Positions 1-8,631 of a stretch of 64,000 nt of DNA are shown here, one piece after another. Where the stretch lies: positions 1-64,000 of the forward strand of contig CANNAM010000006.1 in assembly GCA_947502595.1 (NCBI GenBank), in the 5' to 3' direction. Source of the stretch: an uncultured Marinicella sp. (GTDB lineage: Bacteria > Pseudomonadota > Gammaproteobacteria > Xanthomonadales > Marinicellaceae). Under the pieces are notes generated by a model. That model searched no databases, was not told the origin of the DNA, and saw nothing but the letters and a program-made list of their open reading frames with translations. The first letter of the stretch is position 1. Every line of letters starts with the position of its first letter. The position numbers were made by a program, and so were the translations under genes.

Positions 1-67
1 GTTGTTGACTTCAGTCAACTTTTTGGTAAAACCTGCGGTTTTATGGGTCGGCTGAAGCCGACAACCC
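1..67. repeat. REP-like cluster of three palindromes
   Basis: Three hairpins follow each other. GTTGACT (4-10) pairs with AGTCAAC (13-19), AAAACC (28-33) with GGTTTT (37-42), and GTCGGCT (47-53) with AGCCGAC (56-62). The outer two are also inverted copies of each other: 1-19 and the reverse complement of 47-65 agree at 15 of 19 positions, and all four differences are transitions. This is the architecture of a REP/BIME element, two inverted REP units around a spacer. It touches the window edge, so it may be incomplete. I saw no second copy in the window. Confidence 0.55.
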
Positions 68-248
68 TAAACATTTCATTTTGATTGGAAACATTCAGTT
101 CAGCAATGGCTAGAAGGCCCATTAATTTCATAAGTTTAGGATTTATGTTAGTGCCATTCGGGCTTGCCCCTGCCTTGTACCGCATCAGAGTTTGACTAAA
201 AGTGATGAGCTGAAAGGCAGTATCAGTGCTCTGTACGTATATTCCATC

Positions 249-271
249 AAAAAAGCACCCGCAAGGGGTGC
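249..271 (-). terminator. Rho-independent terminator, minus strand
   Basis: On the minus strand GCACCC, a five-base loop and GGGTGC (stem arms at 255-260 and 266-271) are followed directly by six T (249-254). It would stop leftward transcription. The nearest minus-strand genes to the right are those of the aryl polyene operon ending at 1108, beyond the convergent paaY-like gene. Confidence 0.6.
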
Positions 272-491
272 GGCTACGGGTAAATTCTGCTGTTACAGAT
301 TACAAATGTGAAACAGGATTAAAGTACATAGCCTTGTAATATAAATACAAATATCCCAGCCCTTGTTATTTGGCGAACAGCAGGAGATTCTTCAAAACCA
401 CACCACGCGCTCAGAATGAACACAAACTTATCGAAGTGATTTATAATGGATGAATGATTTTAAGCACCAGACCAAATACAGGTATTTCCTT

Positions 492-1085
492 ATGAGCTTC
501 TACGAAATAGACGGGGTACGACCGGTAGTTGACCCAACCAGCTTTGTCCATCCCACTGCATCAGTCATCGGTGATGTGGTGATTGGTAAGCACTGTTACA
601 TCGGCCCACACGCCAGCTTGCGCGGCGACTTTGGTAAAATTGTTTTAGAAGATGGGGTGAATTTTCAAGATGGTTGCATTGCCCATTGTTTTCCTGGTGG
701 CGAAACCCGAGTGCGCAAAAATGGTCACATCAGCCATGGCGCGGTATTACACGGTTGTGACATCGGCGAAAACTCTATGGTGGGGATACAAACGGTGGTG
801 ATGGACAATGCCAAAATTGGTAAAGAATGTATGATCGCTGCCTTGAGTTACATCAAACCCAATTTCGAAGCCCCAGCCCGTTCCATCATTGCCGGCTCAC
901 CGGCATCAATCAAAAAGCCAGTAACTGACCAACAAATGAACTGGAAAACCGAAGGCACTGCCGTCTACCAACACCTTGCCCAACGCTGTTTAGACACCTT
1001 ACACCAATGCGAACCGCTTGAATCAGCAGACGACCAGTACCCAGCAGCCCAACTGAACATCAAAAGCTTCAAACCCCTGAAATAA
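492..1085 (+). CDS. PaaY-like gamma-carbonic-anhydrase-fold hexapeptide protein
   Basis: A left-handed beta-helix protein of 197 residues, the usual length of PaaY. Hexapeptide-repeat turns are seen from about residue 15 (IGDVVIGKHCYIGPHASLRG onward). The three histidines expected as zinc ligands are in IAHCF, GHISHG and VLHGC. The C-terminal TLHQCEPL segment matches E. coli PaaY, an acyl-CoA thioesterase attached to phenylacetate degradation. An in-frame ATG at 450 would add 14 unrelated residues; MSFYEIDG at 492 fits the family start. No other paa genes lie nearby, so the physiological substrate is open. It converges with the aryl polyene operon with only 22 bases between stop codons. Confidence 0.8.
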   Translation: MSFYEIDGVRPVVDPTSFVHPTASVIGDVVIGKHCYIGPHASLRGDFGKIVLEDGVNFQDGCIAHCFPGGETRVRKNGHISHGAVLHGCDIGENSMVGIQTVVMDNAKIGKECMIAALSYIKPNFEAPARSIIAGSPASIKKPVTDQQMNWKTEGTAVYQHLAQRCLDTLHQCEPLESADDQYPAAQLNIKSFKPLK

Positions 1086-1107
1086 ATCACTTAAACCAAG
1101 CCCAAAC

Positions 1108-2334
1108 TCATCTGATGTTTTTAATCACCAATGAAGTGTTGATGCCACCAAAGGCAAAATTATTGGTCATGATGTATTCAGTGTCGATGCTTCTGACTTG
1201 ACCTTGAATATAATCCAATTCGCCACACTCAGGATCAACGTCGTGCAAATTCACGGTCGGTGCAAACCACTGTTCTTTCATCATTTGAACCGACATCCAG
1301 GCTTCAAGCACCCCACAAGCACCTAACGTATGTCCCATATAACTTTTCAAAGAACTGATGGGCATATTAGAACCAAATAAACGCTGTGTTGCTTGTGATT
1401 CTGCCACATCACCTTGGGCTGTCGAAGTACCATGGGCATTGACATAACCAATCTCGCTGGCAGGTAAATTAGCATCTTTCAAAGCAGCTCGCATGGCCAC
1501 TTCCATGGTCAGGGTATTGGGTTGTGTGATGTGTTTTCCGTCTGAATTACAAGCGAAGCCCACAATCTCAGCATAAATGTGGGCGCCCCTGGCTTTGGCA
1601 TGTTCATACGATTCAAGCACCATACTGCCCGCCCCTTCGCCAAGTACCAAGCCATCTCGATTGACATCAAAAGGTGCAGGTGTGGATTGTGGCGCCTCAT
1701 TTTTAATGCTGGTGGCAAACAAGGTATCAAAAACCGCTGCTTCACTGGGACACAATTCCTCTGCACCACCTGCAATCATTAACTCTTGCTGACCGTATTT
1801 AATCGCCTCATAAGCAAAACCCAATCCCTGCGAACCCGAAGTACAAGCGCTGGAAGTGGGAATGATGCGACCGGTTAAGCCAAAAAATACCCCAATATTA
1901 ACCGCTGCGGTGTGGCTCATCATTCTGATGTAGGTGGTGGCATTGATGCCTCTGACGTCTTTTTCTTGCAACATATTGCCAAAATCCAACACCGCATCGG
2001 TGCTGCCAGAACAAGAACCATATGAAACACCCATCTTGCCATCTTGGATGCTGCTGTCACCTAATAAGCCAGCATCTGCCAAGGCCCGCTCTGCTGATAC
2101 TGTTGCCATCATGGCCACTCGCCCCATGCTCCTGACTTGTTTGCGTTTATAGTGACTGGGCTGGGAAAAGTCTAACACCGGAGAGGCCAGCCGCGTATTC
2201 AAACCTTGGTATGCATCCCATGCACTCATGTGCACCACTTTATTTTTGACCTGTTTTAAATTTTGCGCCACTGTAGGCCAATCTTGCCCCAATGGACTGA
2301 TGCCAGACATGCCTGTTATCACCACCCTTCTCAT
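1108..2334 (-). CDS. Beta-ketoacyl-ACP synthase of the aryl polyene operon (ApeR-like)
   Basis: A FabF/FabB-type condensing enzyme of 408 residues. The catalytic cysteine is in SSACTSGSQG, and the two histidines are in NAHGTSTAQGD and MGHTLGACG, so the Cys-His-His triad is complete. It is the last gene of the operon, where ApeR sits in the E. coli cluster. ApeR is a second, homodimeric ketosynthase thought to act early in chain building. ATG at 2334 overlaps the TGA of the ketoreductase (ATGA), which favours this start over a TTG three bases upstream. No terminator follows before the convergent neighbour. Confidence 0.87.
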   Translation of the reverse strand: MRRVVITGMSGISPLGQDWPTVAQNLKQVKNKVVHMSAWDAYQGLNTRLASPVLDFSQPSHYKRKQVRSMGRVAMMATVSAERALADAGLLGDSSIQDGKMGVSYGSCSGSTDAVLDFGNMLQEKDVRGINATTYIRMMSHTAAVNIGVFFGLTGRIIPTSSACTSGSQGLGFAYEAIKYGQQELMIAGGAEELCPSEAAVFDTLFATSIKNEAPQSTPAPFDVNRDGLVLGEGAGSMVLESYEHAKARGAHIYAEIVGFACNSDGKHITQPNTLTMEVAMRAALKDANLPASEIGYVNAHGTSTAQGDVAESQATQRLFGSNMPISSLKSYMGHTLGACGVLEAWMSVQMMKEQWFAPTVNLHDVDPECGELDYIQGQVRSIDTEYIMTNNFAFGGINTSLVIKNIR

Positions 2335-3059
2335 CAAAACATCCCTCCATTGATTGATATCACTTGCCTGGTTATGTAGGCGGCTTCAGCAGACACCAAA
2401 AAAGCCACTAAGCTGGCCACTTCTTCGGCTTTACCAGCACGTCGCAAAGGCACCATTTGTTTGATCATGGCAGGATCCATGTCGCTGGTCATGTCGGTTT
2501 CAATGATTCCAGGTGCCACACAATTAACTGTGATTTTGCGTTTAGCCAATTCTATAGCCAGCGACTTAGAAGCCGCAATTAAGCCACCTTTTGAGGCGCT
2601 GTAATTGGTTTGTCCGCGGTTACCCATGATGCCAGAAACTGATGCAATGGTGACAATTCTGCCACCTTGTTTGGCCCTGACCATCGGCATAACCAAAGGT
2701 TGTAACACATTATAAAAAGCATCTAAATTGGTGTGTATCACTGCGTCCCATTCTTCACCAGTCATGGCTGGAAATGCATTGTCACGAATGATGCCAGCGT
2801 TACATATCACCGCATAATAAGCCCCATACTTGGCCACATCATCAAGCAATACCTGTTGGACTTGCTGGCGTTCATCAACGGCAAACTGTAGCACCCTGGC
2901 TTGCACCCCCAACTGGGTAACTGCTCGCAAGAGGTTTTGCGCTTTTTCACTGTTGCTGTGATAGTGCAACACCAAATCAAAACCTTGTTTGGCCAATTTC
3001 AATGCCACGGCTTGCCCTATTCCACCAGTGGCTCCAGTGACTAAAACAGTCTTACTCAA
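2334..3059 (-). CDS. 3-oxoacyl-ACP reductase, FabG-type (ApeQ-like)
   Basis: A short-chain dehydrogenase of 241 residues that would reduce the 3-keto group after each condensation, using NADPH. The Rossmann motif TGATGGIGQAVA is at residues 8-19, and NAG is present in the middle. The catalytic Ser (ASVSG) and YSASK are both present, and the C-terminal ISINGG is typical of FabG. The start is TTG at 3059, preceded by AGGAG at nine bases; there is no ATG at the family start. It overlaps the dehydratase gene upstream by 8 bases and the ketosynthase downstream by 1 base of the ATGA junction. It corresponds to ApeQ. Confidence 0.88.
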   Translation of the reverse strand: MSKTVLVTGATGGIGQAVALKLAKQGFDLVLHYHSNSEKAQNLLRAVTQLGVQARVLQFAVDERQQVQQVLLDDVAKYGAYYAVICNAGIIRDNAFPAMTGEEWDAVIHTNLDAFYNVLQPLVMPMVRAKQGGRIVTIASVSGIMGNRGQTNYSASKGGLIAASKSLAIELAKRKITVNCVAPGIIETDMTSDMDPAMIKQMVPLRRAGKAEEVASLVAFLVSAEAAYITRQVISINGGMF

Positions 3060-3492
3060 AATTCAATTCTCCTATGTCATCTGGGTGGTAGACATTCAAG
3101 TTACAAGTAACCAACACCCCAGGTGCTGTGGCAGTACATTTAAACACTGCCAATCCATTTTCTTCAACAAACAACTCAACCACATGTATTTGTAATGCAA
3201 CACCAACTGCAATGGTTTCAACATCAGAGTCAAACTTACGGGTACCAAGCAACAAACCAATCTTTACCTCTGAGCCGTTGTGTTTGGCTCTGATGCCTGC
3301 CAGTGCTGCCACTGATTGTGCCATGTATTCTATCACCACCAACGCCGGTACAGCACCAGCCTCGACAAACTGGCTGTGCTCGGTGATATTAACCTGTGCC
3401 TGCAACCAATCATCACCATAAGCCAAAACCTCATCCAGTAACAACATCTTGCCAGAGTGTGGTATCAGTTCATCAACGCGGTATTCAAGCAT
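3052..3492 (-). CDS. Hot-dog 3-hydroxyacyl-ACP dehydratase (ApeP-like)
   Basis: About 146 residues with the opening ELIPHSGKMLLLDEVL, characteristic of the ApeP/FabA-FabZ-like hot-dog dehydratases of aryl polyene clusters, and a central VVIEYMAQSVAALAG helix. In characterised APE systems ApeP pairs with the small ApeI (here 12889-13254) as a heterodimeric dehydratase that makes the trans double bonds. The ATG at 3492 has GGAG five bases upstream and overlaps the preceding ketosynthase stop. A TTG 12 bases further upstream is less likely. Confidence 0.83.
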   Translation of the reverse strand: MLEYRVDELIPHSGKMLLLDEVLAYGDDWLQAQVNITEHSQFVEAGAVPALVVIEYMAQSVAALAGIRAKHNGSEVKIGLLLGTRKFDSDVETIAVGVALQIHVVELFVEENGLAVFKCTATAPGVLVTCNLNVYHPDDIGELNFE

Positions 3493-4663
3493 GCGCCCTC
3501 CCAATAATCACGGCTGCATTGCTGCCACCAAAAGCAAATGAATTGGACAGTGCATACCGAGGACGGCCCAATTGGTTATGCGCTTGGATTAAGTTCAATG
3601 GTTTTAATTTAGGATCAAGCTGACCATCAAAAACATGCGGGATGTAATCTCCCGACTGATTGGCACCCGACATAGACAGTGCACACAAAGCAATTTCTAA
3701 AGCACCTGCTGCACCCAATGTATGTCCGGTCATGCCTTTACTGGAGCTGCATGGTGTGTGCGGCCCAAATACAGTGTTAACAGCAGCAGCTTCCATTGCA
3801 TCATTTTGTAAAGTTCCGGTTCCATGTAGATTCACATAATCTATCTGTTCAGCACCTAAACCAGCATCTGACAAAGCCAGTTGCATCGCTGTGATGGCAC
3901 CCCGACCACTTGGATCTGGTGCAGATATATGGTGGGCATCTGATGATTCACCTCCACCGAACACCGACATTTCAGCTGGCTCTCTGGTTAACACAAATAA
4001 GGCAGCGGCTTCCCCAATATTGATGCCTTTGCGGTTGCGGCTAAAAGGCAAAGTTTTATCAGCAGATAAGGCGCCTAAGGCATTGAAGCCATTAATGGTT
4101 AATTGGCACAACACATCAACCCCGCCAGTAATCACCACATCACACAAACCTTGGTTCAGCCAACGCTTGGCACTCAATAACGCTTTGGCACTGGATGAAC
4201 AAGCCGTAGACACACTCATCACTGGGCCCTGAGCACCTAAATGGTCGGCTAAAAACTCAGACACTTGACCCATCCGCTGTACATGTGCCTGGTAAGAATT
4301 AGGCCATTGTTGATGCTGGTCATAACCTTTAAGTGCTGGCTCAAGTACATCCACCCCCGAAGTACTGGTACCTAAAATCACCCCAACACGTTCAGGCGCT
4401 GTTGCAATCGCGGCCTTTAAAAACTTGGTGTCCAACTGCTCGGCAACACTGGCCAACAACTGATTGATGCGGCAGGTATAAAATGCTGGCAGCGCTTGTG
4501 CTTGAAAGTTCGCATGGCCTAAATATGTATGACCTTCGAATAAATATTCTCTGTTGATTACCATGCCTGCTGTAGAGCCTTGGGCAACATGGCGCCAAAT
4601 TTCAGCCGCTGAATGACCCAGCGCACAAGACATGGAATAACTTTGAATACCAACTGGGTTCAT
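3485..4663 (-). CDS. Beta-ketoacyl-ACP synthase (ApeO-like)
   Basis: A condensing enzyme of 392 residues. The active cysteine is in STACSSSAKAL; the histidines are in NLHGTGTLQND and GMTGHTLGAAG. In studied APE systems ApeO forms a heterodimer with the chain-length-factor-like ApeC (encoded here by the first gene of the operon) and elongates the polyene. It starts at an ATGA overlap with the lipoprotein gene. Position, between the DUF3261 lipoprotein and the dehydratase, matches ApeO order. It is unlikely to be housekeeping FabF or FabB, given the operon. Confidence 0.86.
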   Translation of the reverse strand: MNPVGIQSYSMSCALGHSAAEIWRHVAQGSTAGMVINREYLFEGHTYLGHANFQAQALPAFYTCRINQLLASVAEQLDTKFLKAAIATAPERVGVILGTSTSGVDVLEPALKGYDQHQQWPNSYQAHVQRMGQVSEFLADHLGAQGPVMSVSTACSSSAKALLSAKRWLNQGLCDVVITGGVDVLCQLTINGFNALGALSADKTLPFSRNRKGINIGEAAALFVLTREPAEMSVFGGGESSDAHHISAPDPSGRGAITAMQLALSDAGLGAEQIDYVNLHGTGTLQNDAMEAAAVNTVFGPHTPCSSSKGMTGHTLGAAGALEIALCALSMSGANQSGDYIPHVFDGQLDPKLKPLNLIQAHNQLGRPRYALSNSFAFGGSNAAVIIGRAHA

Positions 4664-5106
4664 AGGGCTTGAATGGTTAATTTTAACTTTCTTTTGCTGT
4701 CAGTGATGTGGGTGTAGCCTGCCTGTTTTTGTACTTTGATTTGCCTGCTGTCAATGTGTAAGCCATCAAACAAAGACATTTTAATATAAGCCAGCATATT
4801 TTGTGGTTGAATTTTCAGTAACAGGCGACTGGCATAATTAAATTCAAATTCACCAGCCACCAGACCACCTGAAAATAAAGGCAAAGCGGTGTCATTTTGA
4901 CAACTGAGTGCAGTAATCAATTGCTGAACCAACTCAGTATAACAAACCCACTGGTACTGTTGTTGTTGGCGGGTAAATGTCACTGATTGAGTGACCAAGC
5001 CTTGATGCGTGGTCTGGCCACCTTGTAATTTTATAGGCTGACTTACGCATGCAGACAACACCAGCACAACAGCCAGCAAGATCAGTGGCTTCAATTTTCT
5101 TGGCAT
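4660..5106 (-). CDS. DUF3261 lipoprotein of the aryl polyene operon
   Basis: 148 residues with a lipoprotein signal: a basic start (MPRKLKP), a hydrophobic stretch and a lipobox ending LSACVSQP, so the mature protein should be lipid-anchored at Cys20. The rest looks like the DUF3261 family that recurs in aryl polyene clusters (position of ApeN). Its role is unknown. With the MMPL exporter and the LolA-like gene it probably helps move the pigment lipid to the outer membrane. It overlaps both neighbours (16 bases upstream, ATGA downstream). Confidence 0.75.
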   Translation of the reverse strand: MPRKLKPLILLAVVLVLSACVSQPIKLQGGQTTHQGLVTQSVTFTRQQQQYQWVCYTELVQQLITALSCQNDTALPLFSGGLVAGEFEFNYASRLLLKIQPQNMLAYIKMSLFDGLHIDSRQIKVQKQAGYTHITDSKRKLKLTIQAL

Positions 5107-6326
5107 ATTTCAATCAAGGCATTGAGTCTTTGCTCAGGACTTTTTACATAAGGATTATCGGTGTCCCAAGCATAGCCTGCCAATATTGAAGCAATCTTGG
5201 CTTTGACACCAGCATTGGCATTGGGTGAATAAATCACATCCTGAAAACCACCGGTGTACCAATTGGTTACGAAGGTCTTGAATGTTTGCACCCCAAGCTT
5301 TAAAGGTTCAACAAATGACTGTTGCCAATCATGTGGCTGGCCTTTGAGCATTTTATCCAATACTTCTACTGCCAATTTAGATGATTGGATGGCCACTGTC
5401 ACACCAGAGGAAAATATTGGGTCCAAGAATTCACCCGCATTACCTAAGACCGCATAGCCATCACCATAGAACTGCGTCACATTACCAGAGTAGGCACTGA
5501 TGTGCATCGCTTTGGTGTCGTACTCAGCGTGACGCAATAAGCGAGATAATTCTGGGTCCTCAGCAATCATGGCCTGTAAACCTGATAACCCTGCTGTTTG
5601 ATAGGGTTCAATTATTTCTGGTGGACCGACCACACCAACTGAGCTCCTGCCGTTGCTGAAACTGATTAACCAAAACCATACATCACGGTGTTCAGGATGG
5701 GTGGTAATTAAAGTGGTGGTTCTGCTGTGCTCAGCCAACGGCATATGGTCTTCCACATGGGTAAACAAGCTCATTTTAGGTTCCAGGCTGGAAGGTTTAT
5801 CAATGCCTAATAACCTGGGCAGTACCCGTCCATAACCACTGGCATCGAGAATAAACCTGGCCTTAAGCTGTTGGGCTTCGCCATCTGCATCTGTGTACTC
5901 AACCACTGAATCATTGAAGCGATTTTGAATTTGCGTAACAGTGGTATTGAACATCACTTGCGCCCCTGCTTGGCTGGCACAATCGGCTAATATTTGGTCA
6001 AACTTGGCCCTTTCGACATGAAATGCATGGCTGGGCCCAGCACTGAACTTTTCATCAAAGTCGATGTTCTCATAATGACCTCGGTGCTGAAATGTAGCCC
6101 CTGTTTTGCGTTGGAACCCAGCGGCTTGAATGGCTGCTAAACAACCTGCTTGTTGTAAAGTTATCAAGCACTGTGGCAATAAACTTTCACCAATCACAAA
6201 GCGAGGGAAAGTTGTTTTTTCTAAAACGGTGACCTGATAACCCAGTTGCCGCAACAAACAGGCTGCCACAGCACCTGATGGACCTGCGCCGATAATTGCC
6301 ACATCGGCGGTTGATTTATTGTTCAT
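5091..6326 (-). CDS. FAD-dependent oxidoreductase, halogenase-like fold
   Basis: 411 residues. The FAD-binding motif VAIIGAGPSGAVAACLL is at the N-terminus, and there is a second flavin motif, LGNAGEFLDPIFSSG, near residue 300. The latter is typical of the geranylgeranyl reductase/tryptophan halogenase superfamily members in aryl polyene and flexirubin clusters. It presumably modifies the aryl head group or polyene, but the substrate is unknown. The start at 6326 has GGAG at good spacing; a longer frame to 6374 lies inside the exporter gene and adds no recognisable sequence. It overlaps the exporter stop by 11 bases. Position matches ApeM. Confidence 0.8.
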   Translation of the reverse strand: MNNKSTADVAIIGAGPSGAVAACLLRQLGYQVTVLEKTTFPRFVIGESLLPQCLITLQQAGCLAAIQAAGFQRKTGATFQHRGHYENIDFDEKFSAGPSHAFHVERAKFDQILADCASQAGAQVMFNTTVTQIQNRFNDSVVEYTDADGEAQQLKARFILDASGYGRVLPRLLGIDKPSSLEPKMSLFTHVEDHMPLAEHSRTTTLITTHPEHRDVWFWLISFSNGRSSVGVVGPPEIIEPYQTAGLSGLQAMIAEDPELSRLLRHAEYDTKAMHISAYSGNVTQFYGDGYAVLGNAGEFLDPIFSSGVTVAIQSSKLAVEVLDKMLKGQPHDWQQSFVEPLKLGVQTFKTFVTNWYTGGFQDVIYSPNANAGVKAKIASILAGYAWDTDNPYVKSPEQRLNALIEICQEN

Positions 6327-8631
6327 AAGACTCCTCAGTTTTATTAATTTTTTTGCTTTTGGGATTGACCACAACGGCAGGCGCAGTGACCAACACCACT
6401 GCGATACCTATACTGACCATAAAACCGAATGACTGTAACACAGCTACCTGACTGAAAGCCAACAAGCCAAACGCCAAAATTGTGGTCAACGAAGACATGA
6501 TCAAAGCCAACATCACATGTTGAGGTTGGTGATTTTCGCGTAAAAACACCACATAATCCAACCCCATACCCAATACCAACAACAGCGCCAAGATACTGAA
6601 CAGTGATATGTGCAAGCCTACAAACGAAGCCAATAGCAAAGCCACAAAACCAGCATTCAAAGGCACAGCAACCAAATGCGCAGCCGCCAACAAGCCGTAC
6701 CTGAACACGCCTAATAACAGCCACAGCAACAGCACCGCAACACCTAACATCCAAGTGGACTTGACTCTGAATTGAGCAAACAATGCAGAAGTGTCCGCGG
6801 CCTGTTGAATCAGGATAACATGCTGTTCTGCGATTAAGTGCTCTGGTAGTTCAACCTGGTTTTGCAGTGGGATGATCAAGGCCTGCTGTTGGTTAACTGC
6901 CCCCAGCCAGCGTTGTTTGAATAGCAGTTCAAAGGCCGCTTGATGCAAAACAGCCACATCTAAGGGGCTGAACTCTGGCAGCACAGCGACAGGCAAACCA
7001 GATTGCTGAAAATAAGCCCTGACTGCAGCATCAGCATACAACTGTACTTGCTGCTGATGCTGCAACTGTTGTTGACTGACACTGGGTATGAAGTCAGCAA
7101 CGCCCACAACGTCATGTTGTTGTTCACGCAATGATTGCAACACCTCAGCTTCATACTGCAACATGGTATCAATGCTGTCAGCCGTTATCAGCACATAGTA
7201 CTCACTGCTTGGCCAGGACAATGTGTTGCGGATATGCGTTTCTTGTTGTTTGAGTTCGGAAGATAACTGTTGTAACGCCCTGACGTCATCATCTGGTTGA
7301 ATAAACTGGTAGCTAAAAAAGCCTGCGACGAACAGTAATCCCAGCGGCAAAAGTGGCTGTTTCAAATACTTTTGTATTGGGTTGCGAAGCATAAAGTTTG
7401 ACAGTTTAAGCAACCATTGCACATGACTGAACCCTTTGGATTGGTGCAACCAAGGGAATACCACCAATACATTGATTAACACGGCCAGCAAACCAAACAC
7501 TGAAAACAACGCAATTTGAGCCAAAACAGCATAGCCGGTTATCAAAAAACCAGAATAAACCAAGGCACTGCTGCAAAATCCCATCAGCAAGCCAGGTAAT
7601 ATTTTTTGCACTGTCAGATGGGTTGCTCTGCCACCTTGTTGGTCTCGGGTGAAAGCGGCCTCAACCAAATAGTGAAAACAATAGTCAATGGAAACACCAG
7701 CAATGGTTGCTCCAAACACCAATGCAAACGCATGAACTTGTCCAAACACCAACAGCGTGACCACCAATGACACGACCAAACCCAACGCAATACAACTGAG
7801 GCTAAGCAGCAATGGCATGAACGAGCGAAAAACCAAAGCAACCAAAAATATAATACCCAGCAAACTACCTAAACCGACGGTTGATATTTCATGCTTGGCA
7901 TCTTGAAATGCCTGGTGTGCATACAGCACCGCGCCAAATGCTGATAAGTTTACATTTTGTGAGCTCAAAGCAGAACGCATTACGTTGATGCCATCAGCCA
8001 CGGCGGTTTGATTTTCTGGTAAAAAGGCAGATTCAGCCAATTCAACGAAAGCAACCATGTGGTGTTGATCGAGCTCATTGACCATAAAATAGGCATCACT
8101 GGTATCAAATGTCAGCGCATTCAATCGGGCCATGGACTCAATCAAACGCTGCCATATAAATAATGGGTCTGCTTGCAACTGTTGAAAGCTGAGTTGCTGT
8201 ACACCGTACAAGGACTCTTGTGCCTGTTGGACAAAATAGTCCGCACCAAAACCTTGTGCCAATGCCTGCTGATCATCAGCACTGAATAAGTTGTGCCGGT
8301 AGGGCAGCAAAGCTTGGTAGACCGATTGGATTTGTGCCAAGTCGACTTGGTAATTTATCGAACTGATAAATTCCTCGGCTTCGAATTCATGCAATTGAAT
8401 TTTAAAACTTTCAACCAAATTCAATCGGTCCTCAGCTGAAGCCATTAAAACCAACTGTTTATTGACCCTTTCGCTGGCTTTAGAGATCAGCGCATTGGTT
8501 TGAGCAGTTTCATATTGCGGCAGTAATTTCAGCAGGCTGCTCTCTACTTTGAATAATTTAACCGCCAAAAACACCGCGACAATTAAGCCCAATAACCACA
8601 ACCATCGAAACCAAGGCTTACTGAAAAACAT
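6316..8631 (-). CDS. MMPL/RND-family exporter of the aryl polyene operon
   Basis: 771 residues with the MMPL layout. One N-terminal membrane helix is followed by a large periplasmic loop (about residues 30-240), five or six helices (about 250-400), a second loop, and six C-terminal helices ending before residue 765. SIDYCFHYL and LGMGLDYVVFL are the paired GxxxDY-like motifs in helix 4 and helix 10 that carry the proton-relay aspartates. It would sit in the inner membrane and hand the aryl polyene lipid outward. It matches ApeL by position. It overlaps the LolA-like gene by 14 bases. Confidence 0.85.
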   Translation of the reverse strand: MFFSKPWFRWLWLLGLIVAVFLAVKLFKVESSLLKLLPQYETAQTNALISKASERVNKQLVLMASAEDRLNLVESFKIQLHEFEAEEFISSINYQVDLAQIQSVYQALLPYRHNLFSADDQQALAQGFGADYFVQQAQESLYGVQQLSFQQLQADPLFIWQRLIESMARLNALTFDTSDAYFMVNELDQHHMVAFVELAESAFLPENQTAVADGINVMRSALSSQNVNLSAFGAVLYAHQAFQDAKHEISTVGLGSLLGIIFLVALVFRSFMPLLLSLSCIALGLVVSLVVTLLVFGQVHAFALVFGATIAGVSIDYCFHYLVEAAFTRDQQGGRATHLTVQKILPGLLMGFCSSALVYSGFLITGYAVLAQIALFSVFGLLAVLINVLVVFPWLHQSKGFSHVQWLLKLSNFMLRNPIQKYLKQPLLPLGLLFVAGFFSYQFIQPDDDVRALQQLSSELKQQETHIRNTLSWPSSEYYVLITADSIDTMLQYEAEVLQSLREQQHDVVGVADFIPSVSQQQLQHQQQVQLYADAAVRAYFQQSGLPVAVLPEFSPLDVAVLHQAAFELLFKQRWLGAVNQQQALIIPLQNQVELPEHLIAEQHVILIQQAADTSALFAQFRVKSTWMLGVAVLLLWLLLGVFRYGLLAAAHLVAVPLNAGFVALLLASFVGLHISLFSILALLLVLGMGLDYVVFLRENHQPQHVMLALIMSSLTTILAFGLLAFSQVAVLQSFGFMVSIGIAVVLVTAPAVVVNPKSKKINKTEESYEQ

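Larger units (their letters stand above)
1..491. other. Intergenic region before paaY-like gene
   Basis: No convincing gene is seen here. The stretch holds the REP-like cluster at 1-67 and a minus-strand terminator at 249-271. The rest (about 68-248 and 272-491) shows no protein with a plausible ribosome binding site and no RNA that I recognise. The promoter of the paaY-like gene should lie in its last 150 bases, but I could not assign clear boxes. Confidence 0.5.

Noticed and set aside
10-45. CRISPR-like repeats at the left edge
   Set aside because: The units are inverted palindromes without regularly spaced direct copies, so REP-like is the better reading.
450-491. Upstream ATG for the paaY-like gene
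   Set aside because: It adds 14 residues absent from the family; ATG at 492 gives the normal N-terminus.
6344-6754. 136-codon frame inside the MMPL exporter gene
   Set aside because: It is a shadow of the exporter gene: Cys/Trp-rich, no start signal, and wholly covered by a well supported gene.
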